Part shown: piece by piece, positions 46,401 through 54,055 of the stretch
Position numbering within the stretch: position 1 is the stretch's first letter
Layout: each line of letters begins with the position of its first letter
Assembly (NCBI GenBank): GCA_964358645.1
Contig: CAYHPW010000008.1
Location: 1-64,000, forward strand
Direction of reading: 5' to 3'
Length of the DNA stretch: 64,000 bases
Origin: JBBTDV01 sp038042605
GTDB taxonomy: Bacteria > Bdellovibrionota > UBA1018
Translations under genes and position numbers: made by a program
The notes under the pieces: model-generated
Databases searched by the model: none
What the model was told of the DNA's origin: nothing
The model's input: the letters and a program-made list of their open reading frames with translations, nothing else

Positions 46401-46515
46401 AGACTATGGCCAGAGCCCAAATGGTTAATGGCCTAAATAAAACAGAACCGCCCTCACGACATATGCGCCATGAAAAAAAATACTTTCTAAGGCGGCCTTC
46501 CGTTGCCGCTTTCAT
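43480..46515 (-). CDS. Membrane class III adenylyl cyclase with duplicated sensors and HEAT tail
   Basis: Order in 1011 aa: TM 29-47; sensor 1 about 60-172; TM 175-195; TM 223-243; sensor 2 about 250-400; TM 418-438; HAMP 440-495; cyclase about 515-700; HEAT-like repeats about 735-1011. The sensors look duplicated: NLFQANFYFFYEEQFLPGV at 72 and SAFSNHFYFQYAERFVPEI at 272, each followed by a VLFDS-Q motif. Cyclase residues: metal Asp526 and Asp570, Lys566 and Thr658 (the ATP-type pair), Asn665 and Arg669. It should make cAMP in response to an envelope signal; the HEAT tail probably binds a partner. No clear ribosome site before ATG 46515. Confidence 0.9.
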   Translation of the reverse strand: MKAATEGRLRKYFFSWRICREGGSVLFRPLTIWALAIVLYVLALSAYKSSLMNGLARESLAFLKVNHAKVINLFQANFYFFYEEQFLPGVKKILNGGGGTTPVKRLLITVRSGQSAGEVLFDSSQSSQSAKIKADPEILKLLGTEDSTVLIERFDVRVFVPSGMYGVLYFFDGSAIAIRIFILFALSAVVVMIFRRWWKRGVFLRKWQELRVLWRRYWRLKAKFIFTIIAVNIITASIVFVTLSSLQSREQAERLKKELAVFGQFSTTQVVSAFSNHFYFQYAERFVPEIKRIIASNENLLMLRIISARNNRVLFDSEQAFLSPSLPPSLSQSADVNAKLSEMPASELPADLLEQVRMQGLVSQETTREGERLQKVIILGKGDVQKVDAEEPLFFIEYVFSYRTLNQSIASIRRQVLIDLIPSTALGLIVAVFFAQLLLAPIRRLVIGVQKVTSGDYDVSVDIKKNDEIGELVSAFNAMTSELRKKKELRKYLSDSTYRQIMAAPDSPDGAKIGGQRVSATILFSDIRDFVAHCEHMDAEEVTAMLNEYFSEMVDVVYKYGGEVDKFIGDALLAVFYTEEEASTIRRPAEQPGYDENKGGVATALKAIYCGLEMRDRLAQFNKRRESSGRQPLEIGVGITHGEIISGPIGSKDRMDFTVIGDVVNLANRIEKLSKHGKYTRIVFSGHVEEKVRGLLDYSELSNEKIRGKEESVLVYELIGVRDLDVLINNLRGGDVELKRRSIELLGQSRNQKALPQVMKMLRDNNEWLRLCAAGAVAKLAQRDSEEVLEELFHSLKYEGSEKVISAVISTIGKICTTDRVLGLIRFLSSSNERIIANVVEAMGQVRSPKCIDMILPLLSSRNNRIKANAAMALFAAGHLEVIGTLKPMLMHSDALMRSSAAFALGELTMIAGQHQLYEHLKSDSKTVKLFMAELQECVPMLVQLLKDVDLMVQKQAVVALGKIKDKSAVLPIIEMIDPHGISKDLARDIIQSLRAIGSPSLVRSVVSQLS

Positions 46516-46552
46516 TTATATAAAGTATAACGCGGCGTAAGGATTAATATCC

Positions 46553-47263
46553 ATGTCAATGTCTAAATTAAACAATGGCAAGAAATTGACGCCAACAATC
46601 TTGTTCGAAGATACTCACCTGATCGTGCTATCCAAGCCAGCCGGGCTTCTTAGCCAAGGCGGTCCCGACAAACCCAATTTACCAAATCTAGTTGATTGGC
46701 TCAGATCTTACCTTGGCCGCCACTATGTTGGATTGATCCACAGGCTCGACCGCAACACTTCAGGGATAATGCTGGTGGCGAAGCGCACGAAGAGCGCGGC
46801 AAGATTGAGCCAGGCACTCCAGCGCGGAGAAATCTCGCGCACATATCTTGGATGGGTTGAAGGACGGATCACAAAACCGCCTCAGTGGCAGCATTACCTT
46901 GTAAAAGATGAACAAAAGAACCTAGTCAGCATCACCAGCGAAAGTTCACCAAATGCTAAACTAGCGTCGCTCAAAGCCGATCCCATAGCTTACGGAACAT
47001 GGCAAGGCATAGATCTTACACTTTTAGAATTTAATCTCGATACGGGCAGGTCACATCAAATCAGGGTACAATGCGCGCATGAAGGCCTCCCCCTGCTTGG
47101 CGACACGAAATACGGCTCAGGTAAAACCACTGATTTCGGCCGCCCAGCACTGCATTCTTACAGGCTTTCATTCAGGCATCCGGTTTTAAAAAATATCATG
47201 GCTTTCTGCGCTGAACCTCCCGCCGACATGAAAACACCATCCCTTAAGATAAGCCGCCCTTGA
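46553..47263 (+). CDS. RluA-family RNA pseudouridine synthase
   Basis: Isomerises uridine in rRNA or tRNA. The catalytic Asp lies in HRLDRNTSGIML, preceded by LSKPAGLLSQGG and followed by TGRSHQIRVQ and GDTKYG. At 236 aa it is the short form without an S4 domain. The target site (RluA, RluC, RluD, TruC type) cannot be told. Its last 78 bp overlap the end of the convergent methyltransferase gene, and both C-termini still look like their families, so the overlap seems real. Two in-frame ATGs lie at 46553 and 46559. Confidence 0.88.
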   Translation: MSMSKLNNGKKLTPTILFEDTHLIVLSKPAGLLSQGGPDKPNLPNLVDWLRSYLGRHYVGLIHRLDRNTSGIMLVAKRTKSAARLSQALQRGEISRTYLGWVEGRITKPPQWQHYLVKDEQKNLVSITSESSPNAKLASLKADPIAYGTWQGIDLTLLEFNLDTGRSHQIRVQCAHEGLPLLGDTKYGSGKTTDFGRPALHSYRLSFRHPVLKNIMAFCAEPPADMKTPSLKISRP

Positions 47264-48196
47264 CTCTTCTCCAAGCAGTACCGGAAATGTTTCAGGAAGA
47301 TTGATATGCGCAAGAATCTCCAACCTAATACCAGCTTGTTTCGCAGCAAGCAGAATATCAGACTTATATTTTTGCCTGGATATGTTTGCTGAATTGATTG
47401 ACGTGACTAAAACTCCGCCATCAGAAACAACCTCTAATGCCATTTTATGAAGCCTTACCAAGTCACGCATGGTTGAAAACGCTCCACTCTCGCCACGCGA
47501 AAACGAAGGTGGGTCAAGTATCACGCAATCAAATTTCTTTGCCCGTTTTTTGTACCGCCCGAGCCAGTCAAACACATCACCAACAACAAACGTCGACGAT
47601 GCCTCCGGAAGGCCATTGATCTTCCAATTTTCTCTGGCCCAGTTAACGGCGTTTTTTGATAAATCAACGCTTGTAACATGCGAGGCGCCACCAAGACCGG
47701 CTGCAACTGAAAGGCTGCCGGTATAAGAAAAAGTATTAAGCACATCCCAGTCACGTGATCGCTGGCGGAGCCACTTCCTGAGCGATACATGATCAAGAAA
47801 CAAGCCCGTGTGCTGCGTCTCCATTAGATTGACAAGAAATTTCGCGCCTTCCTCATGGACCTCAAAATTGGCAAGTGGTGGGGTTCCAAAAACTGCTTCA
47901 GGCTTCAGCATCTGACCGGCCCCTGCCCTTCTAACAACGACAACGGAGTTCACTCCAAGGCTATCTATATAAAAACGTGAAATACGGCCAAAATCAGGCT
48001 CTTTTCTTATTCTGTTTTTATCGCTCATCCAATATGTAACGTAACAATGCACACCGAAACAATCGACCGCCACATCACGCATAAGACCAGAGCCTTCTCC
48101 AGGGCCGTGGAAAACGCGCAAAGCTTCATTAGAACGGAAAAGCCCCCTCTCTTTCCGCCACATCAAGGCGCGTTTACATTCAGCTTCAACCATCAT
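47186..48196 (-). CDS. RlmI/RlmK-like SAM-dependent RNA methyltransferase
   Basis: Class I methyltransferase of 336 aa. LNTFSYTGSLSVAAGLGGA is the SAM-binding strand-loop, SVDLSKNAVNWARENW follows, and the catalytic-type motif is LDPPSFSR; PVLLGEESRAAYLKGW is the family end. RlmI makes m5C1962 in 23S rRNA. The N-terminal part here lacks a clear PUA domain. AAGGATG precedes two tandem ATGs (48196 and 48193). It overlaps the pseudouridine synthase upstream by 11 bp and the one downstream, convergent, by 78 bp. Confidence 0.85.
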   Translation of the reverse strand: MMVEAECKRALMWRKERGLFRSNEALRVFHGPGEGSGLMRDVAVDCFGVHCYVTYWMSDKNRIRKEPDFGRISRFYIDSLGVNSVVVVRRAGAGQMLKPEAVFGTPPLANFEVHEEGAKFLVNLMETQHTGLFLDHVSLRKWLRQRSRDWDVLNTFSYTGSLSVAAGLGGASHVTSVDLSKNAVNWARENWKINGLPEASSTFVVGDVFDWLGRYKKRAKKFDCVILDPPSFSRGESGAFSTMRDLVRLHKMALEVVSDGGVLVTSINSANISRQKYKSDILLAAKQAGIRLEILAHINLPETFPVLLGEESRAAYLKGWCFHVGGRFSAESHDIF

Positions 48197-48827
48197 TTAC
48201 ATCCTTACATGAATGATTTTTTCTAAGCACACTCACCCACAAAGCAAAATCATCAGGCCACCTTGCCTCAAATCTCTCACCGGTAGGCAGCGTTAGCTTT
48301 GCCGCATGTAAAGCCACGCGCGACACATGCGCTACAGTGACCAACTCGTCACGACCGCCATATCTAATGTCACCGAGTATCGGGTGCCCTTTAGATGCAA
48401 GGTGGATTCGTATCTGGTGCCTCCTGCCGGTAAGTGGGGTGGCACAGCCAAGGAAAGCGCTATTATACTGTTCGATAACTTCGATTTGTGTAACGGACCT
48501 GGCCCCGTCGACAGGCTTGTCTACTTTGAAGACCGGTTGCTTGGCTTCGCCTTCTGCCAATAAAACATATTCTTTTTTCATCAGATGTGATTGAAACCAG
48601 CCGCTAGCCAACCTGTGCGCATCCTCCGTGCGCGCGAATAAAACAACACCGCTTGTTTCAACATCAAGACGATGCACCACCAAAGCTCCTGCAAAATTCG
48701 CCTTTACCCATTCTGATAAAACTCCAACCGGCCCGCGAACACCCACCCGCCCCGGTACGCTCAGCCAGCCCGGCGGCTTTGCAACCACGATCCACTTGGC
48801 ACTCTCTGCTATTACAATAGGAGTCAC
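48186..48827 (-). CDS. Second RluA-family pseudouridine synthase
   Basis: 213 aa with VAKPPGWLSVPG, the catalytic block HRLDVETSGVVLFA, TGRRHQIRIHLASKG and GDIRYGG. No S4 domain; closest in build to TruC/RluA-type enzymes. Together with the neighbouring methyltransferase and the other pseudouridine synthase it forms a three-gene rRNA/tRNA modification cluster. Its end overlaps the methyltransferase start by 11 bp, which suggests coupled translation. Substrate unknown. Confidence 0.87.
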   Translation of the reverse strand: MTPIVIAESAKWIVVAKPPGWLSVPGRVGVRGPVGVLSEWVKANFAGALVVHRLDVETSGVVLFARTEDAHRLASGWFQSHLMKKEYVLLAEGEAKQPVFKVDKPVDGARSVTQIEVIEQYNSAFLGCATPLTGRRHQIRIHLASKGHPILGDIRYGGRDELVTVAHVSRVALHAAKLTLPTGERFEARWPDDFALWVSVLRKNHSCKDVNDG

Positions 48828-48970
48828 AGGTTAAGTGTGTACACATAAAGGCCAAAATTTTCCATAAAAGACCACGACAAAAAATTGACTGGGCATTCAA
48901 CTCAAAAAAAGCGAGCCACCTGGCTAAGCCACGCTGATTTGGTTATCATCATCGATGGAGGTACTGTTTT

Positions 48971-49279
48971 ATGAAGTACGGTGTTTTAAAAACCAGATAT
49001 GTTGGCGGCTATATAACTGCTGCTGTCCTGTTGGCCGGCGTTTATGGCTATGGCGACAGAATGACTGAAAGACAAGCCACGAGGCAGGAGAACGCACAAA
49101 CACAAAAAGCACAGAAGGAAGAGGAAGCCCAAAACACGGAAGCCACCATCAAGAGCGACGAGACCTCCAACAGCCGCATCCCGGCTTCAGATTCAGGCCT
49201 GTCAGAAGACACAATGGAATACCTGCGCCAAGCAGGCGCCAGGGTCGAAAGAATTTTAGATCCGGGCAGGAGGAAGTAA
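48971..49279 (+). CDS. Small exported or membrane-anchored protein (102 aa)
   Basis: ATG 48971 has GGAGG nine bases upstream. Residues about 12-27 are hydrophobic and could be a signal peptide or an anchor. The remainder is hydrophilic, rich in Gln, Glu, Thr and Ala (about 30-70), probably disordered or helical, ending in a basic GRRK. No family recognised. The 143-bp region before it holds no other gene. It faces the secreted 95-aa protein on the opposite strand. Confidence 0.6.
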   Translation: MKYGVLKTRYVGGYITAAVLLAGVYGYGDRMTERQATRQENAQTQKAQKEEEAQNTEATIKSDETSNSRIPASDSGLSEDTMEYLRQAGARVERILDPGRRK

Positions 49280-49287
49280 GCGGTATC

Positions 49288-49575
49288 CTATTTTACTCTG
49301 CTGTGCTTCTTGTTCAGCTCCACCACTTCGGCGAGGCTGACCTTGACTTGCATTTTTGCACCGCTACGTACATCAATCTTACCTAGCGCCTTTCTTGGTA
49401 TCAGCACATTGCCGGTTTCGGTCTTTAACGTGATCAACTCTTCGGTCATATTGCCGACCTCGCCACTGATCACAACCTCATCATAAAGCGCCGCCGCCAC
49501 ACGATCCGTCAAAGCAAGTTGACAAACCAAAAACATCGGCACCAATAAACTAATAATATTGAAATATTTTTTCAT
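49288..49575 (-). CDS. Small secreted protein (95 aa)
   Basis: ATG 49575 has GGAG six bases upstream; earlier in-frame ATGs lack it. The signal peptide runs to about residue 30 (VAA-A). The mature ~65 residues read as a small beta-barrel-like pattern: VVISGEVGNMTEELITLKTE, then NVLIPRKALGKIDV and KVSLAEVVEL. This has the look of an SH3- or KOW-like fold, without a named family. Its start lies 30 bp after the stop of the 422-aa secreted protein on the same strand, so they share a transcript. Confidence 0.6.
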   Translation of the reverse strand: MKKYFNIISLLVPMFLVCQLALTDRVAAALYDEVVISGEVGNMTEELITLKTETGNVLIPRKALGKIDVRSGAKMQVKVSLAEVVELNKKHSRVK

Positions 49576-49605
49576 AAGTATCTCCATGCAACGAACTATT
49601 ACCAT

Positions 49606-50874
49606 CTACTTTGCAGCTCCTGCAGCAGGCTCCGCATCGCCTGTTTTATGAACTCCCGACAATGAAGGCGTAGTAAATTCTTCACGTAGCAGCCCACCCT
49701 CATGAAGCGCACCGGATTTTTTAATACAAAGAGTGACATTAGATTCACATGCACCTTTTTTCTTCCCCTCACCTTTGCTTAAACCGCAAGCAACAGTAGC
49801 AGTAAATGGAATACTGAATCCGTCTTTTTTATCGAGATAAATACATTTTGCATTATTGGTGAAGCAGAATTTATCTATGCCTTTACACACTTCAGATGCT
49901 GCAAAATTAAACTGAAATAGCCGTATTTTTCCCCATAATGGCATTTCTGTAGCTATATCAGAATCATTACAATCAAGCCCTTTAGCACTGTCTGGACAGC
50001 AAGTGATATTATTCGTATCAACCTTTTCTGCCATATAGCTATCTTTTGCTTTGGATTTGGATAATTCATTATTAGCAGCGGCAATATTTCTCTGTGCAGC
50101 ACTATCTACATCAGCATCTGTGCTTGCTAGATCTGTAACTTTATTCAAGCTGTCTTGCAAAGCTTCATTCTTTTGTTCTAGACTAGCCTTTTCATTTTTC
50201 CATTTATTGCACAGATCTCTATCAGCGGCTAGCTTCATACATACATGATCGATGGCCTCATTTAACACTGAAATGTCACGCTTATTCTTTGCAATTTGAT
50301 CATTATAAACAGCTATCACTCTTTTTGTGTTTTCATTTTTAATTGAAGTTCCTGCTTGGCTTTCTTGAATAACTTTCTCGTTACGTGGTAAATTTATATA
50401 TTTCTCTTTTACTGACCCATTAAAATTATCAAGAATGATTTTATTATCACTGTCATCACCATTTAAGCGTTCTAAAAAATATCCCATCCTACCTTTGTTA
50501 GTTAAAGTTTCCCTGCCAGAACTATCACTGTGCCAATAATTTTTGTTTACATCCATTCGTTTGTTCACTTCTGCAGTCACTTGATCAAACTTCAACTCAC
50601 CAGCATCCCCTTTAATTTCAACCTTAACTGAGCTGACACCTGGAGGATTAATTCCTACAGTATAAGTTCCTTTACCTTTATTTTTCTTGCTTGGCTCATA
50701 TTTATACCAAACCTTAACATCGACCATTTCATCTGACTTGTTTGGATGTGGTACTTTTATTGTATGTGTTTCAGTCACATGCTTTTCTGCAGCATTAACT
50801 GTATCCAACACTGGTATGGACAGACTAGATATGGCAAACACTCCAATGACCAACATAAAGGTCTCGCGGTTCAT
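49606..50874 (-). CDS. AT-rich secreted Cys-containing protein of unknown function (422 aa)
   Basis: ATG 50874 follows a near-perfect AAGGAGG. Residues 1-28 are a signal peptide (TVNAA). A beta-rich part (about 30-130) is followed by a coiled coil (about 185-290; IAKNKRDISVLNEAIDH, EQKNEALQDSLNKV), then a Cys-rich domain with about ten Cys (CCPDSAKGLDC, CKGIDKFCF, CESNVTLC), likely disulfide-bonded outside the cytoplasm. The coding sequence is clearly more AT-rich than its neighbours, a sign of transfer or special expression. A good promoter lies 50-80 bp upstream. No family recognised. Confidence 0.65.
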   Translation of the reverse strand: MNRETFMLVIGVFAISSLSIPVLDTVNAAEKHVTETHTIKVPHPNKSDEMVDVKVWYKYEPSKKNKGKGTYTVGINPPGVSSVKVEIKGDAGELKFDQVTAEVNKRMDVNKNYWHSDSSGRETLTNKGRMGYFLERLNGDDSDNKIILDNFNGSVKEKYINLPRNEKVIQESQAGTSIKNENTKRVIAVYNDQIAKNKRDISVLNEAIDHVCMKLAADRDLCNKWKNEKASLEQKNEALQDSLNKVTDLASTDADVDSAAQRNIAAANNELSKSKAKDSYMAEKVDTNNITCCPDSAKGLDCNDSDIATEMPLWGKIRLFQFNFAASEVCKGIDKFCFTNNAKCIYLDKKDGFSIPFTATVACGLSKGEGKKKGACESNVTLCIKKSGALHEGGLLREEFTTPSLSGVHKTGDAEPAAGAAK

Positions 50875-50922
50875 TTCATCCTCCTTGATAGCAAACAAAC
50901 GTTACTGACTGTTTATTATTTA

Positions 50923-50951
50923 ATTAGAAAATCATGAGATCTAATTGTCAA
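50923..50951 (-). promoter_or_regulatory. Sigma70-type promoter for the 422-aa secreted protein
   Basis: Read on the minus strand: TTGACA (50951-50946), a 17-bp spacer and TCTAAT (50928-50923). The -35 is a full consensus match and the -10 has one or two departures. Transcription would begin about 40 bases before the ATG at 50874, which has a strong ribosome site. Spacing and position make this one of the best promoter candidates in the window. Confidence 0.5.
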
Positions 50952-51390
50952 TCAACTAAACAATGGCACTTAACAATAGCCATGAACCGTCAATTTAATA
51001 TCGCTGGTCTTGTAATATTATCAGTCTCATTTTTATAACTGACAATTGGTGGCGCCTTGATCCACATGCTATAATCCGCACATAATAATTGTAGCGTTTT
51101 TTGAATTTAGTCCAAGCCAGGCTATCCATCTTAGGCTGATTATGAATTCAAATGTAAATCCGCCTGTTTACGCTTGCAAAACCATTGCCCATTGATAGCT
51201 CACTTGCAAAGACTAATGCAGCTCCGCCCGACTATTCCTTGATAAGGGTCTCTTTATGGACCGTCGAAACACTTGTTGGTTTACACAGCAAAGCACTGGC
51301 GTCGGCACGCCTAGTACCGCCAATTAAATATCTTTTAATACCCACAAATAGCCATTTTTGGTGACAAAATAGATATTATTGGATATAAAT
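50952..51390. other. Gene-free accessory spacer (~0.45 kb)
   Basis: This is the longest stretch in the window without a convincing gene, AT-rich and between divergent genes. It holds one promoter-like pair facing the Fic gene (51046-51075) and then some 300 bp with no long frame. One 17-codon frame (ATG 51142 to stop 51195) has only a weak TAGG before it. I see no tRNA, terminator or long inverted repeat. It may hold a leader RNA or a small RNA, or be a junction between transferred segments. Confidence 0.5.
51046..51075 (+). promoter_or_regulatory. Promoter-like TTGGTG/TATAAT facing the Fic gene
   Basis: TTGGTG (51046-51051), an 18-bp spacer, and a perfect TATAAT (51070-51075). A transcript would start near 51082 and run about 310 bases before the Fic ATG. 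Such a long untranslated part could be a leader or a separate small RNA. A weaker promoter-like set also lies immediately before the Fic start. The -10 match is direct; activity is a prediction. Confidence 0.4.
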
Positions 51391-52491
51391 ATGGGTATGT
51401 CCCCATACCGAACAACACAAGTTCTATTCACACCCGAGATCGTCAATCTCATCGCCGAGATCGACGAATTTCGCGGCCGCTGGACAACTACCCAAGCCCT
51501 GGCGCCAGACCGCCTGGCAGCACTTCGCCGAGTGGCCACGATTGAATCCATCGGATCCAGTACCCGCATCGAAGGCGTGAAGCTCATAAATACCGAAGTC
51601 GAAGCCCTGCTCCGTGGCGTGAAGACCTACTCCTTTCGCTCCCGTGACGAGCAAGAGGTCGCCGGCTATGCGGAAGTGATGGAGCTGGTTTTCACCTCAC
51701 ACCGCGATATCACACTTTCAGAAAATCACATCAAACAACTCCATGGCATTCTCCTCAAATACAGCACCAAGGATGAACGCCACCGAGGCGAGTATAAGAA
51801 GTTTTCAAATCAGGTGGCCGCATTCGGCCCTGATGGCAACAACCTGGGAGTCGTCTTTCAGACAGCCTCCCCATTCGATACTCCGAAGCTCATGACCGAG
51901 CTGATCGGATGGACGGAGACTCAGCTCACCCGTCGAGAACTTCATCCCCTTTTTGTCATTGCAGTCTTCGTTGTGGTGTTTCTGCAAATACATCCCTTCC
52001 AGGACGGTAATGGACGGCTCTCGCGAGCAATCACAACCTTGCTGCTCCTGCGGCAGGGGTATTCATATGTACCATACAGTTCTCTGGAGCGCGTGATCGA
52101 AGAGAACAAGGACGCCTACTACCTCGCGCTAAGAAGAGCCCAGGCCGAAATCGAACAATCAAAAAAGCATAAAACAACGCCTAAGGGGAAAGGCCCCACC
52201 AGAAAAGGAATGGAAGGCTGGGTCATATTTTTTCTGCGCTCCATGCAAAAACAAAAGATGACGCTTGAGGCGAAGCTCGCGAAGGAACTCCTTTTGAATC
52301 AGCTTCCACTCCTCTCGCAACAAATTATCGAACTCATCAAGAACCATGGCCCAACATCGGTGGCGAAAGTCGTAGCAGCCACGGATGCCAACCGAAATAC
52401 AGTGAAAGCCCATTTTCGCGCTCTGGTCGCCGACGGACGCCTAGCGGCAGACGGGGCCGGCCGTGGCGTGCGATACAGGATGAAAGGATAG
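51391..52491 (+). CDS. Fic-family protein, self-inhibited class II, with winged-helix tail
   Basis: The Fic active site HPFQDGNGRL (His201 to Arg209) transfers AMP or another nucleotide moiety to hydroxyl groups of target proteins. The N-terminal inhibitory motif [ST]xxxE[GN] is present as S57-T-R-I-E61-G62, so the enzyme should be held off by its own Glu (class II). The C-terminus (about 300-366, SQQIIELIKNHGPTSVAKVV and NRNTVKAHFRALVADGRL) is a winged helix-turn-helix. Length 366 aa from ATG 51391 (TTG 51379 also open). Base composition is higher in GC than the segment before it. No toxin-antitoxin partner gene is seen. Target unknown. Confidence 0.9.
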   Translation: MGMSPYRTTQVLFTPEIVNLIAEIDEFRGRWTTTQALAPDRLAALRRVATIESIGSSTRIEGVKLINTEVEALLRGVKTYSFRSRDEQEVAGYAEVMELVFTSHRDITLSENHIKQLHGILLKYSTKDERHRGEYKKFSNQVAAFGPDGNNLGVVFQTASPFDTPKLMTELIGWTETQLTRRELHPLFVIAVFVVVFLQIHPFQDGNGRLSRAITTLLLLRQGYSYVPYSSLERVIEENKDAYYLALRRAQAEIEQSKKHKTTPKGKGPTRKGMEGWVIFFLRSMQKQKMTLEAKLAKELLLNQLPLLSQQIIELIKNHGPTSVAKVVAATDANRNTVKAHFRALVADGRLAADGAGRGVRYRMKG

Positions 52492-52563
52492 CCGCCAGTA
52501 CAGCGACAAGCGCCATCCATACCTTCTGACCGATTACAATGATGGCTTGTGTTAAATACCCAC

Positions 52564-53520
52564 ATGGGGTACCTCAGTGTAGTGGTAAATATCCGATTTG
52601 CGATAGGTCTTGTTTTTCAAATAGTAGGATGCCTTTTAAGTTTTCAAGCTTTTGCAGCTTCCCCTCGTGAAGCCGTTGTGCTAATTCCTGGCACATTAAA
52701 TTCTCTTTTGCCCGGAAGCATTCGATCCAATTTCCCCGACCGTGACAGACGACTTAACGATTACTTCAGCATGGATATCGTTGAAAGCATTGAGGTCAAC
52801 GGCGACGTCGTTCACATCGTCAATGGGCTCAGCCCAATGGGAGATTTTGCTCAGAATGGTGAAACAGCACTTCAGGATTTGGGGACCTGGTATGAAGCTT
52901 CGTTCCCTGATCATGACGTCCCGATTACGATTTTAGGACATTGCGCGGGTGGTTTTTACTCCCTCTATCTGGCTGCTCATGCGCAAGATTTGCCGATTCG
53001 GAAGATTGTTTTATTTTCCACGCCCATGCTGGGTTCCGAACTGGCGGATTTTGTCTTTGGTCATCTCCCGCTACTTGACAGTCTTTTTATGAAAACAGGA
53101 TCTATCTTTGACTTGAGAGGCCTAGCTGAACTTACTACCACCAAAATAAATACGTTCCTTGAGAAATTAGACATTACGCCTCAAATTCAAATCTACGCTG
53201 TATCTGGCAAACAAAGTCGCGCTCAAGCTATCTATCGACAGTTTGATGCGGAATACCTTTCACCTTTATTCTCTCTAACTGCCGCTCTCATTGGCGGCGA
53301 ATCCGACGGGATGGTCTCGCGCCGGTCGGCGCTTGCTACTCGGGCGGGAACACTTACTGGGCAATTTCATCCGATGCCCGAGATCAGCATTCCCCTCGAT
53401 CATGCCGAGCAAGTCCTCGATTATCGTTTGCTTGCGTTGTTCGGCACCCGACATGCTACTTGGGTGAGCGATCAACAGCGAGCTATCTACCCTGTGCTGG
53501 CAAAGATCGGCGATCGATAG
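52564..53520 (+). CDS. Secreted alpha/beta hydrolase with Cys in the nucleophile elbow
   Basis: A signal peptide (about residues 1-33, ending QAFAA) precedes VVLIPGTLNSLLPG, the oxyanion strand-loop of a lipase-like fold. The elbow reads GHCAGGFYS, so Cys replaces Ser, as in dienelactone hydrolase and PHA synthases. Possible acid in GGESDGMVS and His in PLDHAEQV complete a Cys-His-Asp triad. The protein should act outside the cytoplasm; substrate unknown. The start is open: GTG 52549 or ATG 52564, both with weak ribosome sites. It follows the Fic gene by about 70 bp and could share its transcript. Confidence 0.72.
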   Translation: MGYLSVVVNIRFAIGLVFQIVGCLLSFQAFAASPREAVVLIPGTLNSLLPGSIRSNFPDRDRRLNDYFSMDIVESIEVNGDVVHIVNGLSPMGDFAQNGETALQDLGTWYEASFPDHDVPITILGHCAGGFYSLYLAAHAQDLPIRKIVLFSTPMLGSELADFVFGHLPLLDSLFMKTGSIFDLRGLAELTTTKINTFLEKLDITPQIQIYAVSGKQSRAQAIYRQFDAEYLSPLFSLTAALIGGESDGMVSRRSALATRAGTLTGQFHPMPEISIPLDHAEQVLDYRLLALFGTRHATWVSDQQRAIYPVLAKIGDR

Positions 53521-53591
53521 CCCAATCAAACAGACAAATATAGAACCAAAAACAAAACCCTTTCCTGAAATTGGCGGAAGCGACCCCTCTC

Positions 53592-53984
53592 TTATTCACA
53601 AACCCAATAATCCACAGACGTCTGATTTGACCAGCGGGCTAAGATCAGACTTCCATTTAAAGAGAAGTAATACGTTATATTTGATTCATCTCCGCCATCA
53701 GTGACAACCATTCGGTAACCGCTGCGTTTGCCTTTTTTCAACATGATGAACGCACTATCCACATATACATTCTCATTATTAGAAGTAGCCTCCACATAAT
53801 GAGCACGAGCCTTCGTGATCATTTGGCGGATAAGTGAATCTTTTAGGCTTACTGGCCACTTATCCTTGGAATAAATTTGTTTAAACTCACTCCAGCATGG
53901 CTTCCCTTCAGCCACATCGGCTGAAAAAACCAAATTTACGTTTCCAAAAACAAACAGCGACAAAAGTACAAAATAAAGCTTCAT
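53592..53984 (-). CDS. Small secreted protein (130 aa)
   Basis: ATG 53984 has GGAGGTGAT next to it. Residues 1-21 form a signal peptide (LVFSA). The mature part is compact, with two Cys (KPCWSEF and the final WVCE) that could pair, and a beta-rich second half (GYRMVVTDGGDESNITYYF). No family recognised. It is the only gene on the minus strand between the Fic/hydrolase pair and glpD, behind an AT-rich palindrome. Confidence 0.62.
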   Translation of the reverse strand: MKLYFVLLSLFVFGNVNLVFSADVAEGKPCWSEFKQIYSKDKWPVSLKDSLIRQMITKARAHYVEATSNNENVYVDSAFIMLKKGKRSGYRMVVTDGGDESNITYYFSLNGSLILARWSNQTSVDYWVCE

Positions 53985-54055
53985 ATCACCTCCAAAGCTT
54001 ACCGTTATGACGCACTGATTTAACTTATGTGGTTATGGTTTGCAATATAGAAATC

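Noticed and set aside
51142..51195. 17-codon frame in the gene-free stretch before the Fic gene
   Set aside because: Only a weak TAGG upstream and no support beyond an ATG and a stop; kept as a note inside the spacer entry.
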